DNA from: Zizania palustris
Lineage: Eukaryota; Streptophyta; Magnoliopsida; Poales; Poaceae
Assembly: GCA_019279435.1 (NCBI GenBank)
Contig: JAAALK010000289.1
Coordinates: forward strand, 53,876,140-53,940,139
Direction: 5' to 3'
DNA length: 64,000 nt
The position numbers and the translations under genes were made by a program. Positions 34,401-45,489 of the stretch are shown piece by piece (the stretch's first letter is position 1; each line of letters starts with the position of its first letter). The notes under the pieces are model-generated. The model worked only from the letters and a program-made list of their open reading frames with translations, did no database searches and had not been told where the DNA came from.

Positions 34401-36110
34401 CTCTGCCACGACCGCCTGCACAGGCTTCGGCAAAGCTAGGCTTCGGTCCACCACCTAGACTTCCTCGTCGCTTCGAGGGTCCCCTTCATCGTGGCCGCTG
34501 CCTCCATCTTCTTTAGATGAGGAGCTATCGGACTCCGAGCTGCTGCTGCTGCCAGAGGCCTCCGCTGGCTTCGGCATAGTAGGCCTCGCACCGGCATCAT
34601 CTTCTGCAAAAAAGTTCAAGTCAATATCCACATATCAAAGAGAAGTATGTTTGAAGTGTTTACCTCCGTCGGAGATTTCTTCGAAGGTAGAGGGGTCAAT
34701 GTGTGCCCCCCATTCCCTTCACTGCGAAGCTAGCGCGTCGACCTCCGCGCCCGAAGCCGTTGCCATCGAGGTCTTCGCTACCACCTCGGTAGCTGTCGCT
34801 GGAGTCCTTTTTGGCTCCACTTCTGTTTGAGGGTCCGTGGCCATTGCTTCGTCCGGAGTAGAGGCTTCGGTCGCGGGGACCTCCGGCTGAGCCCTCGATG
34901 TTTCGGGCTCGTTGTCATCCCCCCTTTTCCTCTTGGAGCCGGTTGTCGAAGCTGCGAGGTGGGAGAAGTTTGGCAGAGCCTGGACCTTGTCGTAGCCGAG
35001 CAGGGTCCACACCCTGCTCCAATGCTCCCAAGTCCCCACCAGTGCAAGATGTTGGGCTTGCTCCTCCGGTGTCGGGGTCCCAACAACGCACTCCGTCGCC
35101 GCGATGGCCTCCTCCGGAGTCCTCACTTCAAGAGTGGCTTCATAAAGATCCAAGTAAGAATAAAGTTCTCAGCGAAGTATGAAAGTGGAAAAGCTTCGAA
35201 GTCTTACAGAGGCGTTCTATGGCCACTTCGTTTAGGCCCCCTCGGCTCGAAGGTTGGAAGAGCCCCTCTGGCCAAGAGCGCGCAAGGGGGCTGAGCCGGA
35301 GGGTGATGAACTCCTCCGCAAGGTCCCTCATGCTCATCTTTGCAGCCACCCTCCGAAGGAGCGACATCCTCGAGCAAAGGGTGTCGGGGCTCATCCTCAC
35401 CACCCATTCGCGACGATAAGAAATAAGTGCATTGGTACTCCGAAGGGGAGAGTTCGCGCTGACGGAGGTGTAAAACCACTCTTGATCCCACTTCGAGTAC
35501 CATTTGCTGTTGGCGGCCCTCGTTGGGAAGGCATCTTGGTACTCCCTCTGAAGCTGGAAGTTGGCGCTTCCGAAGGCCAAAGCCCTCTTGACGTGGTCTG
35601 CACCCTCCCTCAGCTTCGGTTGGCAGTTGGCGTCATGAAGGGCGATGAAGACATCTACGCGGCCCTCGCAACCTTCGGCCCTCATGGCCCATTCAAAAAT
35701 AGCAATCCTCGCCACAGCGTTGGGCAAAAGATGAGGAAGCTTGAGGTTGTAGGCCTTCAGGACTTCGCTCAACATCCCCACTGCTGGCAGCCCGAGGCCG
35801 GCTTCGAAGAAGGCTTCAAACAACACCACTTCGTCAGCCCGAGGCCTTGGTATAGCCTCCGACTTCTCCGGAACTCTAAGTTGAATCTTCGAAGCAATCC
35901 TTCCTTCGCAGGCCCTCCGGACGGACTCCTCTGTGGAAATCGAGGCCCTCATTTCTAGTGTCTGCTCGAACTTGTCGGATGGCGACCGAAGGTCTCTCGG
36001 CCCCAACCGCCTCGGTGCAGGCTTCGCTGCCATAGTTGCCGCTGCCTGCGCTTGGGCGGAGCTCGAGCTCGAGCCAAGACCAAAGCCTTCGAGGCAACCT
36101 TCTTTGGCAT
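31435..36110 (-). pseudogene. Antisense spliced ORF of element B
   Basis: Starts MPKKVASK at 36110; a frameshift is needed to join DLRSPSDKFEQTLEMRAS. The PF04195-like part has FEAFFEAGLGLPAVGMLSEV, RIAIFEWAMRAEGCEGRV, KWYSKWDQEWFYTSV and AAKMSMRDLAEEFITLRL. Then follow a Pro/Ser-rich acidic region, an Ala/Glu/Arg-rich predicted coiled coil (about 32990-32000) and a basic tail. GT-AG introns are visible at 35207-35138 (70 bp), 34663-34604 (60 bp) and 33455-33381 (75 bp). The same introns appear in F or A. It runs opposite to pol and ends beside the 69-bp repeats. Function unknown; it could be a captured host gene or an old element gene. Several stops and the frameshift suggest decay. Confidence 0.75.
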
Positions 36111-36549
36111 TTTGTGGAGCTTCGGCGCGAAGGGGCTAAAGCTAGCGAGGGGTGCTTCGCATGAAGCTAAGGAGGAGAAGAGAGCGAAGGATGCAAGGCG
36201 CTAAGAAGAAAGCAAATGAGAAGCGTACTGAAGCCGTGTGCGGTAAACCCCTATTTATAGGCGGTAAAAATCCCGACGGTTCGTGGGCCGAACCCACTGG
36301 CAGGTGGGCCTCTAGTGAAGGCGAAGCAGCCCGGCGCATAGTAACGGTCAATTTAATAGCCGTTGCGAAGTCAGTTGATCTCCCCGAGGTCATTGTGACA
36401 GCTGACGCAGGCGATATTACCTGCGCATTTCGAAGGCACCTTCGGTCCAAGCTCCGAAGGCCTATTTTCCCTGAAGTTGTAATTTTCTGTCATTTGTTCC
36501 AAGGGCGCACGCACCCTTTCATCCCGAAGGCCTGCAAGCGAGGGGCTAC

Positions 36550-37491
36550 TGTTGGGGGAATAAGTTCTCCCTTGAACAGGGGCCAAATGACGTCAGCCTC
36601 CGACAGCCTTCAGCCCGAAGCCCAACACTATCAAAGCCTATTCATCCCTGAAGAAGTTGTTTCCAAGTCCCAAGGGGCACTTCGAAGCCCTTTGGGGCGA
36701 GGCCTCCGAACCCCTTCGGAGCCCTCCGGAGAGAAGCCCTCAAGATCCCTTAAAGTTTGCCAGAAGCTAAGTCTCAGGCTAACTTCGAAGTTAGCCTTCG
36801 GGCCTTATTCGGACTTAACCTTCGAGCCTCGTTCGGAGTTAACCTTCGGGCTCTGTTCAGAATTAACCTTCGAGCTCCCTTCGGAGCTCCTCAGAACTAG
36901 TCTCCGAACCCTCTCCAGCCAATTCAAAGCTAAGTCTCCGAGACCCCAGTTTGGAGCCCCAGTTCGGAGCTCAGTTTGGATTATACTTCGAAGCCCACTT
37001 CAGAGTGTACATCGAAGCCTCCCTTGCAGCCTCCGCCTGAAGAGCTCCGGCCCCAACTCCGAATCCAGAAGATATTTACACCTCACTACAGTGTAGAAGC
37101 CATACCAGGGGCCCCTCTGCCCCTAGTATGTCATTTAGCTAGTCAAAGATGTGACGTTGTCTGACACGTCTGTAAAGCTGTAAAGCACTTTTGTACAATA
37201 GCTAGCTCCTTTTCCCCTTTTTCCCCTATAAGCCTAGGACTTATAGAGGGCATTTTGGTCTTTTCCTTTGGCCTGCGTGCCTATAAAAGCAGGGCCAAGC
37301 CCTTGTAAAGGATAGCTTTGCCAGGGCCATGAAACCCTGAAGTTCACCTGGACGTAGGGCTATTATCCCCTAGGGGAGGTCCGAACTAGTATAAATCCTT
37401 TCTCCCTCTGAGAGAACCCTTCGAGGTTCATTTTACACACCATATACACACATAAAAAACTTGTGCTGTAGCTAACACAATTGCTACAACA
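36550..37491 (+). repeat. 3' LTR of element B (942 bp)
   Basis: Starts TGTTGGGGGAATAAG and ends GCTACAACA. The LTR of F (49124-50197) shares its start, TATA region and end. A degenerate tandem repeat of ttcggag-type motifs fills 36735-36990 upstream of the TATA box, in U3. Confidence 0.88.
37282..37288 (+). promoter_or_regulatory. TATA box, LTR of element B
   Basis: TATAAAA in the context ggcctgcgtgcctataaaag, identical around the box in the LTR of F (49977-49983). It gives plus-strand transcription, in agreement with pol. Confidence 0.75.
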
Positions 37492-39338
37492 GTGGTGATC
37501 CACTATAAAATTAGCAACGACTTGGCCTTTCATAGCTTTTAGCGGTTCATAAGCCAAATCATATTCAATTAAGACATACGCCCACTAGCCAATTCTACCA
37601 CTCAGAATCGGCTTTTGCAACATGTATTTTATGACATCCGTTTGGCAAGTGACAATACAAGTGCTAGGGAGAAGGTAATGACGTAATTTGGTACACGCAT
37701 AATAGAGGGATAAACATAAACACACCACAAACACGTACCTTGTCTCAGCGTCCAGAAGTCGACAACTCAAGAAGGTGATGATATACTCTTTTCCTTCGAC
37801 GTCTTGAGTCAACACGACCCCAATCACGCTCTCCTCCATGGCAATATAAAGCTGAAATGGGATCCCGGCCTTCAGCGCCCTTACCACTGGCGGCGTCGAT
37901 AAGCTCTGTTTGATTTTCTCGAACGCACGTTGCTGGCTCGCCCCCCAAGTGAACTCGGCTTCATTTTTTAGCCGGAGTATTGGGACGAAAGCATCAATTT
38001 TCCTAGACAAGTTGGATATAAAGCGCCACAAATAATTAACCTTGCCTAGCAATTTTTGTACATCTTTCTTACATGTCGGCGCTATGCACCCCTAATTTTC
38101 TCAAGCCTCTTGTGATCAATTTCGATGCCTCTTTCATGAATCATGAATCCCAAGAACTTACCCGCCGACACACCAAAAGAAAATTTGAGCGGGTTCATTT
38201 TCAAGCCATACCGGCACATCCTTTCGAAAGCAACTTTCAAATCGGCGAGGTGGCTCTCCATAGCGTCCGATTTGACCACAACATCATCTATATAAACTTC
38301 TAACATAACCCCTAGCAAGTCATGAAAGATTAAGTTCATGGCATGTTGGTATGTCGCGCCAGCATTCTTTAAACCAAACGTCATTACTACCCACTCAAAC
38401 AAACCGACAAAACCTGGGCAGCGAAAAGCCGTCCTAAAAACGTCTTCTTCGGCCATAAAGATTTGATTATAACTAGTGTTGCCGTCAAGAAAACTTAGTA
38501 CCTTATGTCCTGAGGCATCGTTGATCAACATGTCGGCTATTGGCATGGGATACTCGTCTTTCGGGGTAGCCTTGTTTAAATTCCTGAAATTGACGCAGAT
38601 GCGGATCTTGCCACTCTCCTTCTTCTCGACAGGCACGATGTTGGCGACCCATTCCGCGTACCTGCATGGCCTAATAAAACCCGCTGCTAATAGACGTTCA
38701 ATCTCTTCTTTAACTCGGTCATAGATGGCCGAATTGAAGCGGTGCGACGGCTGTTTATACGACCTAAATCCAGGTTTGATGGGAGCCGATGTTCAACAAG
38801 CTCTCGGTTTAGCCCGGGCATCTCGCTGTAATCCCATGAAAAACAATCAACATACGATCGAAGCAACTTTATTACTTCGGCCTTTACATCATTATTCAGA
38901 CTCTGATTTACAAACGTCGGCCTTGGAACATTACCATCTCCTTTGTCTACTTGTTCCAAAGGGTCGGCCGACGAGAAACCTTGACCTAACTTCTCTACCT
39001 GGCTAAAGTCTTCGATGGCTTCGGCGATACCATCTTGAGAAGACCGATATTGCTCCACGCGAGACTTTAACCAATCAAGATTAGCGCTAGACATTCTCCT
39101 ATCTCAGACACAACCGAGCCACACCGGCCAGCTTTAGGGAAATAGGAACGAATCTCCCCTCTGATACGCTGACAAAGTCATAATCCGAGAGATCTCGTCC
39201 CGACAAACACTCTATCTCCTCGTGGGCGGCGTCGCCGGATGCATCGGCCAAACTAACATGGGTCGAGGTATCGGCGTGCACTATCTCAACTTCGTCACCA
39301 TCCCATTGTATGAGGCGCTGATGCAAGGTGGATGGTAC
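37492..39338 (-). pseudogene. RT and RNase H region of element C
   Basis: Order on the minus strand: linker with LIQWDGDEVEIVHADTS, SYVDCFSWDYSEMPGLNREL, RT core (GKIRICVNFRNLNKATPKDE, GFMIHERGIEID, YIDDVVVKS at about 38290), then gypsy RNase H (IPFQLYIAMEESVIGVVLTQ, DVEGKEYIITFLSCRLLDAE) ending in QVVANFIVDHH at the B joint. Stops and frame breaks lie near 38080 and 38690. The RT catalytic YIDD is present. Confidence 0.85.
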
Positions 39339-39343
39339 ACACT

Positions 39344-39838
39344 TGTTGGCGTAAAAGATTACGCTAACAGGTTTCTGTAGAAAAGAAACTAACAAACGAA
39401 GTGTTTGTGAAGAGAACTGTTCTAAGCCTCCGAAAGGATAACAACTTAGAATAGTTCGAATGTGTGTATTAAATAACTTGTATTCGGTCCCTATTACAGG
39501 GTAAAATGGGGGGTATTTATAGGCCCAAATATTAAGGAAAAGACCTATTTACCCCTCTATTACAACCGACATAGTGGAAACTATTCGGCTCCCTTAATAG
39601 GGCTAAAATGGTAAAAGACTAATCTAATGAGAAAGAAGATAAGTCTTCCATCTTAGCTGGCAGAAAAGATCTTGAAAAGCCTTAGTTCGAAGATGTACTC
39701 CGAACCAATGCCTATCTTCGTACTTCGAGCTTGACTCCGGGTATCTTCGAAGATGAACATCTGGGAATCTTCGAATCCACTATCTGCCTTTATGCTGTTT
39801 CGGCAATAACTCCGAAGATGAGATATTTTCCCCCAACA
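39344..39838 (-). mobile_element. Solo LTR of the element A family, with 5-bp target duplication
   Basis: 495 bp from TGTTGGCGTAAAAG to cccccaaca, flanked on both sides by ACACT (39339-39343 and 39839-39843). A TATA box (TATAAATA, minus) lies at 39521-39514. It splits element C just after the protease motif LLGHDWIHAN. No internal region remains, so it formed by LTR-LTR recombination. Confidence 0.93.
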
Positions 39839-39843
39839 ACACT

Positions 39844-41140
39844 GATTTGCGTGGATCCAGTCATGCCCAAGCAATACATTATAGTTACCCTGTACGTCGA
39901 TGACGAAGAAAGCGGTAGGTAGCGTCTTATTTCCCACCATCAGTTCTAGGGACAGTACCCCTTTGGCTTCCGTCGTATCGCCGTTGAAGCTGTTGAGGGT
40001 GACGTTGGTCTTCTTTAGGTCGTCTTCGTCTTTGCCGAGCTTCCTTAGAAGGGAGTACAACATTAGGTTCATGGTGGCACCGCCATCAACAAGCATTCTC
40101 GAGATAGGCTTCCCATCGATGTGTCCCCTTATGTATAGGGGTCCCAGGTGACGGTTCGTATCAACGGGCTTCTCGAATATGGCATCTCGTGGACCGAGGT
40201 CTAGCTGAGTCCGGTCTCCTCCTGTAGTGGAGTGAACTCGAAGGGAAACATGACGGCGCCGACGTCCATCGCCTGAGGAGCAGGCCCCTCGGAGACGGGA
40301 ATGTAGTCGTCGTCGAGCAAATCGTCTTCATCGAAGCTAACGATAGGGGCCGAGTTATCGACTATGACCGGCCTGGGTCTCCAGACTTTCTTCATGGTGG
40401 GCCGAGGATGGATCTCCTCAAAAAGTGTGTCCTGTGCCTCCTCGGCCTTCTCTTCTCGTATCTCCTGTGCGCGCAAGCATTGCAACCTCCTCTTTTGTGA
40501 TTTGGTCATCCCTAGGGGCACCCATGATGGATGAGGACGGGTGCCGGGTGCCACGGTCTTACTTCTAACTCTTTTGGCCAAAGGGGACCTGCTTGTATCA
40601 GCCTCGAGCACCTTGCGTTTGCCATTAGAGGTCTCCTGGTCCTGATCGGTCGGACCGGCCGTGGCGGGCCGGTCAGATCGGGCTGTGCCGAAAACTGTCA
40701 TAATGCCGGTCGGGCTGGCCACAGTAGACCGGTCGGACTGAGCTTCTGCTGAGTCTTCACGCATTCTCATTAGGGTATCCTTCTGGATTGGGACCTCCTG
40801 GGATCCGACCTTGATGATTATAACCTCTGAGGCGTCTCCATCTTCACACCTTTCGGTGGTATCTCGCGGAGCCCGGTTCTGGGGGACCACGGACATGCGA
40901 TGAACAATGTTGTTATCCTGTGCTGGGGTGTAAGTGTTTGTAGCTGAATATTGCCCGAAGTTCTCCGATGGCGGAGGCCAAACCAAAGCCACCGCCCAGC
41001 AGTAGGGCGCTGGTATCGGGGCCTCTAGCTGGCTCGTCCACTGATTGCCGACCCCATCGGCTAGTTGGGGGTCCGGCCACATCGATGGTACCTCGGACCA
41101 GACCAGCGAGGGGTCCTGCCAAGCCAGAGGTACATTAGCC
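39844..41140 (-). pseudogene. Protease and pre-protease region of element C
   Basis: Retropepsin with active-site motif LVDGGAT (about 40090) and NVLLGHDWIHAN next to the solo LTR. Upstream lies a variable acidic/Pro-rich linker (VGSQEVPIQKDTL, then ARSDRPATAGPTDQDQE, then KKVWRPRPVIVDN). In this family DGG replaces the usual DSG; element E has DSG at the same place. Many codons in the linker come from copies of the CGGTCNGACCG palindrome (40640-40740). Confidence 0.75.
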
Positions 41141-43346
41141 CACGGTGGAGGCGGGCTCGGCCACTAGAGGCCGAATCCCTCTAGGAACTACAAACCGCTC
41201 GAAGGGGGTGGGTTCGGCCACCGAGGCCTGGACCCATCCAGAGTCTAGAAGCCCTCCGAAGGAGATGGGCTCGGCCACTGAGGCTCGAAGTCTCCCAGAA
41301 ACAGGGACCAAGCAGGGGGAGGGTTCGGCCAATGAGGCCCGAACCCTGCCGGAGGTTGGGACCAACCCGGAGGGCGGTTCGTCCACTAAGGTCCGAACCC
41401 TGCCGGCTGCTGCATCCACTCCGGGGGAGTGTTCGGACCTCGAGGTCCGAACTCGTCACTCACGGGGCTCGTCCTCCTAGGGGGCTTCAACCGTCCCGAA
41501 GCCCGTGGGTGAACACCTTTTCTCTCGGACCTTCGCTGGTGCTTGTCCAAGAGCATTTTGTACGTCACCTTCGGCCTTCTGCGATGTTTGGCCGAAGATG
41601 ATGACATAATATTTTCTTTCCACACTCCTACCTCCGGATTCTTTGGTACAAGCGTGCGCGTGCGAGCGTCTGTTATGACGATCGCCTTTCCCTTAGCCGA
41701 CTCAGGCTGCTCTGGCCGAATCAACATCTTCTTCCCTTCTAGATCGACAGTGTTCATGGGGAAAGGGTCTTTGTCTAATTTCATTTTTGGATTTGCTTCT
41801 ATTTTCAATCGTCCTTCCTCTATGGCCGATTGTACCTATCGACGAAAAACATTACAATCGTTAGTGTAGTGATAGTGTGAGTCATGCCACTTACAGTAGG
41901 GACACTTTTTTAACTCGTCGGTGGATGGCATGACTTGCCCTTTCGGCAGCCGTAGAAGTTGATTTTTCAATAGGAAATCAAATATTTTATCACATTTAGT
42001 CACGTCGAACGAATATCTAACTTCATTAGGTCGACTCTTAGAGGGAGATGGCCGCAATTTGGAGCAAGCGACGGGTTTAGACTTCGTGCTCCAAGTCCAT
42101 TCGGTTGTGTAGGTGTCGGCCGTATCCTCTTCTTCCTCGGATTCTTCCTCGTCGGAGTGCCCCATGGTGTGGATCTCAGCCCTTGGTTTGTTAAAAGTTT
42201 TGAAGAATTTTCTATCTCTGGCCCGACCTTCCTGGACCAGAGCCTGCTGCAATACCTGGCTAACGTCCAAGAGGTTTTGATTGTCCATATGCTCCTTAAT
42301 TTCTGCCCGTAGGCCATTGCATACTAGATCTGCTAGATCCCTTTCCAATATGTTTAGGCTAAAACATTTATTCCTGGTATCCCTAAAACGTTTAACATAC
42401 TCAGAAACACTTTCGCCAGATTTTTGCCTAACTGCTGTGAAGTGTGATAGCCTAAGCTCGGTCTCGCTTGTGTAAAAATAATCATGAAACTTCTGCTCCA
42501 GTTGAGCCCATGTTTGGACGGAATTCGGCGGGAGTGCCGAAAACCAAGTGAACGCAGTGTCGGATAACGACAGGGAGAATAATCTAAGTTTTAATGCATC
42601 CGATCCGCTAGCTTCGCCACATTGTGCTAGAAACTGGCTAACGTGTTCTAATGTAGATTTACTACCCTCGCCATCAAATTTTGTGAAATATGGGACTTTA
42701 TAGCCGTGAGGATATGGAATAGTGTCAAAGTGGTCGGGATATGGTTTTCGATATCGTTGTGATCTAATGCTTGCACGTGCCTTTCATGTGGTGGCGGGAC
42801 GCATGGTGGTATATCGACATGCTTTGGCCTATGCTGTGGAGTGGGAGTGTGCAGTGGAAGCGGCGGCGGCAGAGCAGGCATGGGTGTAGGCAGTGGTGGT
42901 ACTTGGTAAGCTGGGTTTGCCTGTCTATAAGAGGAGTCATGTGTTTCGGCTATGGAGGAAGTAGCCGGAAACGTGATGGTTCTTCTGGTATTACCATCGG
43001 TTCTACTGTAGATATGATGCGCTGGCGGAATACTAGGAATTGGTGCTGTTGAATTGGCCTCAGTAAAACCGAATCTTCTAAACACTGCCGCCACTTTCGA
43101 GACAACTGTGGGTTCTAGTTTATTGGCTAGCGAAGCGCTAACCGCTTGATCAACAGATGCAGCTATCCTACGGTATACCTGTGAGGTGGATAAAGGGGGT
43201 GATGATGGGCGTACCTGGGCCAAGTTGAGGTTGTCGCATATGACGAAGCCTGAGCGTGTCTTGATGAAATCTCTGAGCATCAGTTCTTCGAGTTCTCTCT
43301 TTTTCGCTTCGATCTTTGCTCGGTCCTCCTCAGATATGTCCGCCAT
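41140..43346 (-). pseudogene. Gag of element C with Trp/Pro repeat tail
   Basis: Starts MADISEEDRAKIEAKKREL at 43346. It has a Pro-rich linker (42800-42950) and the Retrotrans_gag domain (FAWFS-type block, here TAFTWFSALPPNS near 42530, then KCFSLNILERDLADLVCNGL). The Cys/His motif is CPYCKWHDSHYHYTNDC near 41880. The C-terminal region (41140-41460) repeats a GFGP.WPNPP motif. Stops at several points (for example 41838) break the frame. Confidence 0.8.
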
Positions 43347-43499
43347 GGTGGGTATTATAATGTTGTGGTCACCGATGTCCGCGCTTCCCACAATGTTCGT
43401 CCGCGATGTAGTGGAGGTAGACGTAGTAGACGTACCCACCGCTGATGTAGAGGTAGTAGTCATGGTTGGCGCTGTCCCCAGCGGAGTTGCCAGAAAGTG

Positions 43500-44795
43500 T
43501 GTTGATGCAGAAATGCGCCCCCGCACTTGGGCCGGTTCGACGTCCAAAAGTACCGCAACGATACCGACGCCGTGATTCGACTACCCTGGATAGTGACAAG
43601 AGATTTGGAGTCGCCAGGAAATCAGATAAATAACTAATATTTTAATCCAATTGGCCGAAAGTATTGATAGCAATGTAAACAGTGACAGAAATGACCAAAA
43701 TACTTGGAATCGGCCAATTCGGAGTAATAGCAGATGCTGGTCCGAAGGGTCCTTGGGATGCCTTTGGCCTCAAGCCTGGTCAGACCGGAGGTACAACCTC
43801 GGTCGGACCGAGGGGCTGCGAAGGGGCTTCGGGCGGTGCCCCAAAGTCAGATGCGAAGCGCGGATCCAGCGATCGGACCGGCGAAGTCTCGTCGGTCGGA
43901 CCAACCGTGCTCCCCTGGTCACACCGGGCGAAGGGACCTTCGGACGTCGGCCTTTGACCGCGTGGAGCTCCAGCGCGCAGGGCTTCGGAGGGCTTGGGCT
44001 TCGGCTTCGGCGCGCCCGGTGCGAAGGATCCCGGTCGGACCGGCGAAGAGCCGTCGGCCGGACCAGCTGTTGCCGACAACAGCGTGATAAGGGGCTCTAG
44101 TCAGACCGGTACCTCAACGCCGGTTGGACCGAAGTAACATATCTGATCTGTTGAGCCTCGACAACCATAGCAAACGATCTCCAATTGCTCCCAAACTTCA
44201 CAGGGATGTTTAAGGAGGCAATTGACCTGCAAAAATAATAATAGATCAAACACAATTCAGCCAGAGGGAAGAAATTGCTAGGTAGGGGGGATAAAACCGA
44301 TAAAAAGGATAGCAATCCGTTACGTGGATTAACGGGGGTTCACAAGTGAACCAGCAAGGGTTACCATGATTACGGGCGTGGCAGATGGAGGGCTTTCAAG
44401 CAAACCCACGAAGATGCGGAAAAGTAAAGAAAGTAAAAACGATTCAAAGCTGGGGCTTTGGATTGGTATGTCGGGGGGGCTTGAATCGGCCTTCCCCCTA
44501 GTATTTATAGGGGGGTGGACTAGTTATCCCTGGCTAGAGATAGAGTTAGATGCATCCAAAACTTGCTGAGATAAGTTTTGGGCGAAAATATATCGAATCC
44601 CACTTGGATCTGAAATCCAGACCCTGGCCGGTCTGACCGAGCCCATGGATCCGGTCTGACCGGACCTGGCCGGTTAGACTGGTCTACCATAGCCGGTCAG
44701 ACCAGCCTTTGCCAGGTTGACATGTTTTCGGTCAAAAATACTATTTTCTAGTATTTGCCTAGTTTGACCATTAATGCCATTTTTTGCTATAAACA
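43500..44795 (-). repeat. 5' LTR of element C (1,296 bp)
   Basis: Plus-strand ends TGTTGATGCAGAAATG and GCTATAAACA. The LTR of E (52917-54271) has matching ends (TGTTGACATAGG ... GCTATTAACA). TATA box (TATAAATA, minus) at 44509-44502. It contains about thirteen copies of a palindrome of form CGGTCNGACCG between 43777 and 44706. Confidence 0.85.
43777..44706. repeat. Dispersed palindrome array CGGTCNGACCG in the LTR of C
   Basis: Copies, exact or with one or two changes, at 43777, 43799, 43871, 43891, 43915, 44031, 44051, 44098, 44120, 44627, 44651, 44669 and 44692. Spacing is irregular, so this is not a tandem repeat. Each copy is an 11-base inverted repeat with a free central base. Confidence 0.8.
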
Positions 44796-44830
44796 CAAGG
44801 ATTCCAGGTTCCGTACCCGAAGCATCCTAG

Positions 44831-44898
44831 GGTCGAAGGTGACCCAGGGTCGAAGGTGACCCAGAGTCAAAGGTGGCTCAAAGCCGAGGGTGGCTCAC
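44831..44898. repeat. 17-bp tandem repeat, four copies (element F)
   Basis: Four 17-bp units of form ggtcgaaggtgacccag, the last two diverged (agtcaaaggtggctcaa, agccgagggtggctcac). From 44950 to 45240 a looser repeat with aagccttgcttcg follows. Position corresponds to the satellites of A and B. Confidence 0.85.
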
Positions 44899-45489
44899 AT
44901 TATCGCAGGTTCGGTGAATCCACACCAAATATCCATTCCCATTACAGAATCAAGCTCAGAAGCCTTGCTTCGCTATCTAAACACGCTCCAAAGCCTTGCT
45001 TCGTGTGTCAAAATCTAATATAAGGTTTAAGCATGTCGAAGTCATGCTTCGCCTAAAATCTAAGTGTGTTTCGAAGCCTTTCTCGCGCATATTATCCAAA
45101 TCCAAGCACGCTGAAGCATGTTTCGCTTAATTTGAGTACGCTGAAGCCTTGCTTCACTTCAAATTAATGCGTTCGAAGCCCAAAAGAGGTCTTCGCTTGA
45201 CGCGATATAAGCGTCCAAAGCCACCAAAAGGCGCACCCCTTCGCATTATTAATTGCTCGCACCAGCAACGACTAAGTCCCTAGCTGCCACGTGCAAGGAG
45301 GGACCGAAGTATGCATGCGAAGTGTGCGAATGAAATGCGTAGTACGAGTGTGACAAGCTAAACGTTCGAAACAATCAAATCATGCGAAGCATGTAGACGA
45401 AGTATGCAAATACAACAAATCTCATTCATTGAATGGTAATTGAGAAGTATGTTACAAATACGCTTCAAAAGCAAAATTATGAGTAGTAT

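Larger units (their letters stand above)
26500..37491 (+). mobile_element. Ty3-gypsy (Tat-type) element B, 5' truncated
   Basis: Plus-strand element: end of gag/protease, RT, two RNase H domains, integrase (to 30478), 69-bp satellite, antisense spliced ORF (36110-31435) and 3' LTR (36550-37491). The 5' LTR and most of gag are missing at the joint with element A. The right flank of the LTR, starting gtggt at 37492, is pol of element C, so B inserted in C. Confidence 0.85.
37492..44795 (-). mobile_element. Ty3-gypsy (Tat-type) element C, 3' truncated
   Basis: Minus-strand element: 5' LTR (44795-43500), gag (from 43346), protease, RT and gypsy RNase H down to 37492, where the LTR of B cuts it. 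The second RNase H, integrase and 3' LTR are missing. The right flank, caagg from 44796, is non-coding DNA of element F, so C inserted in F. Interrupted by a solo LTR at 39344-39838. Confidence 0.85.
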
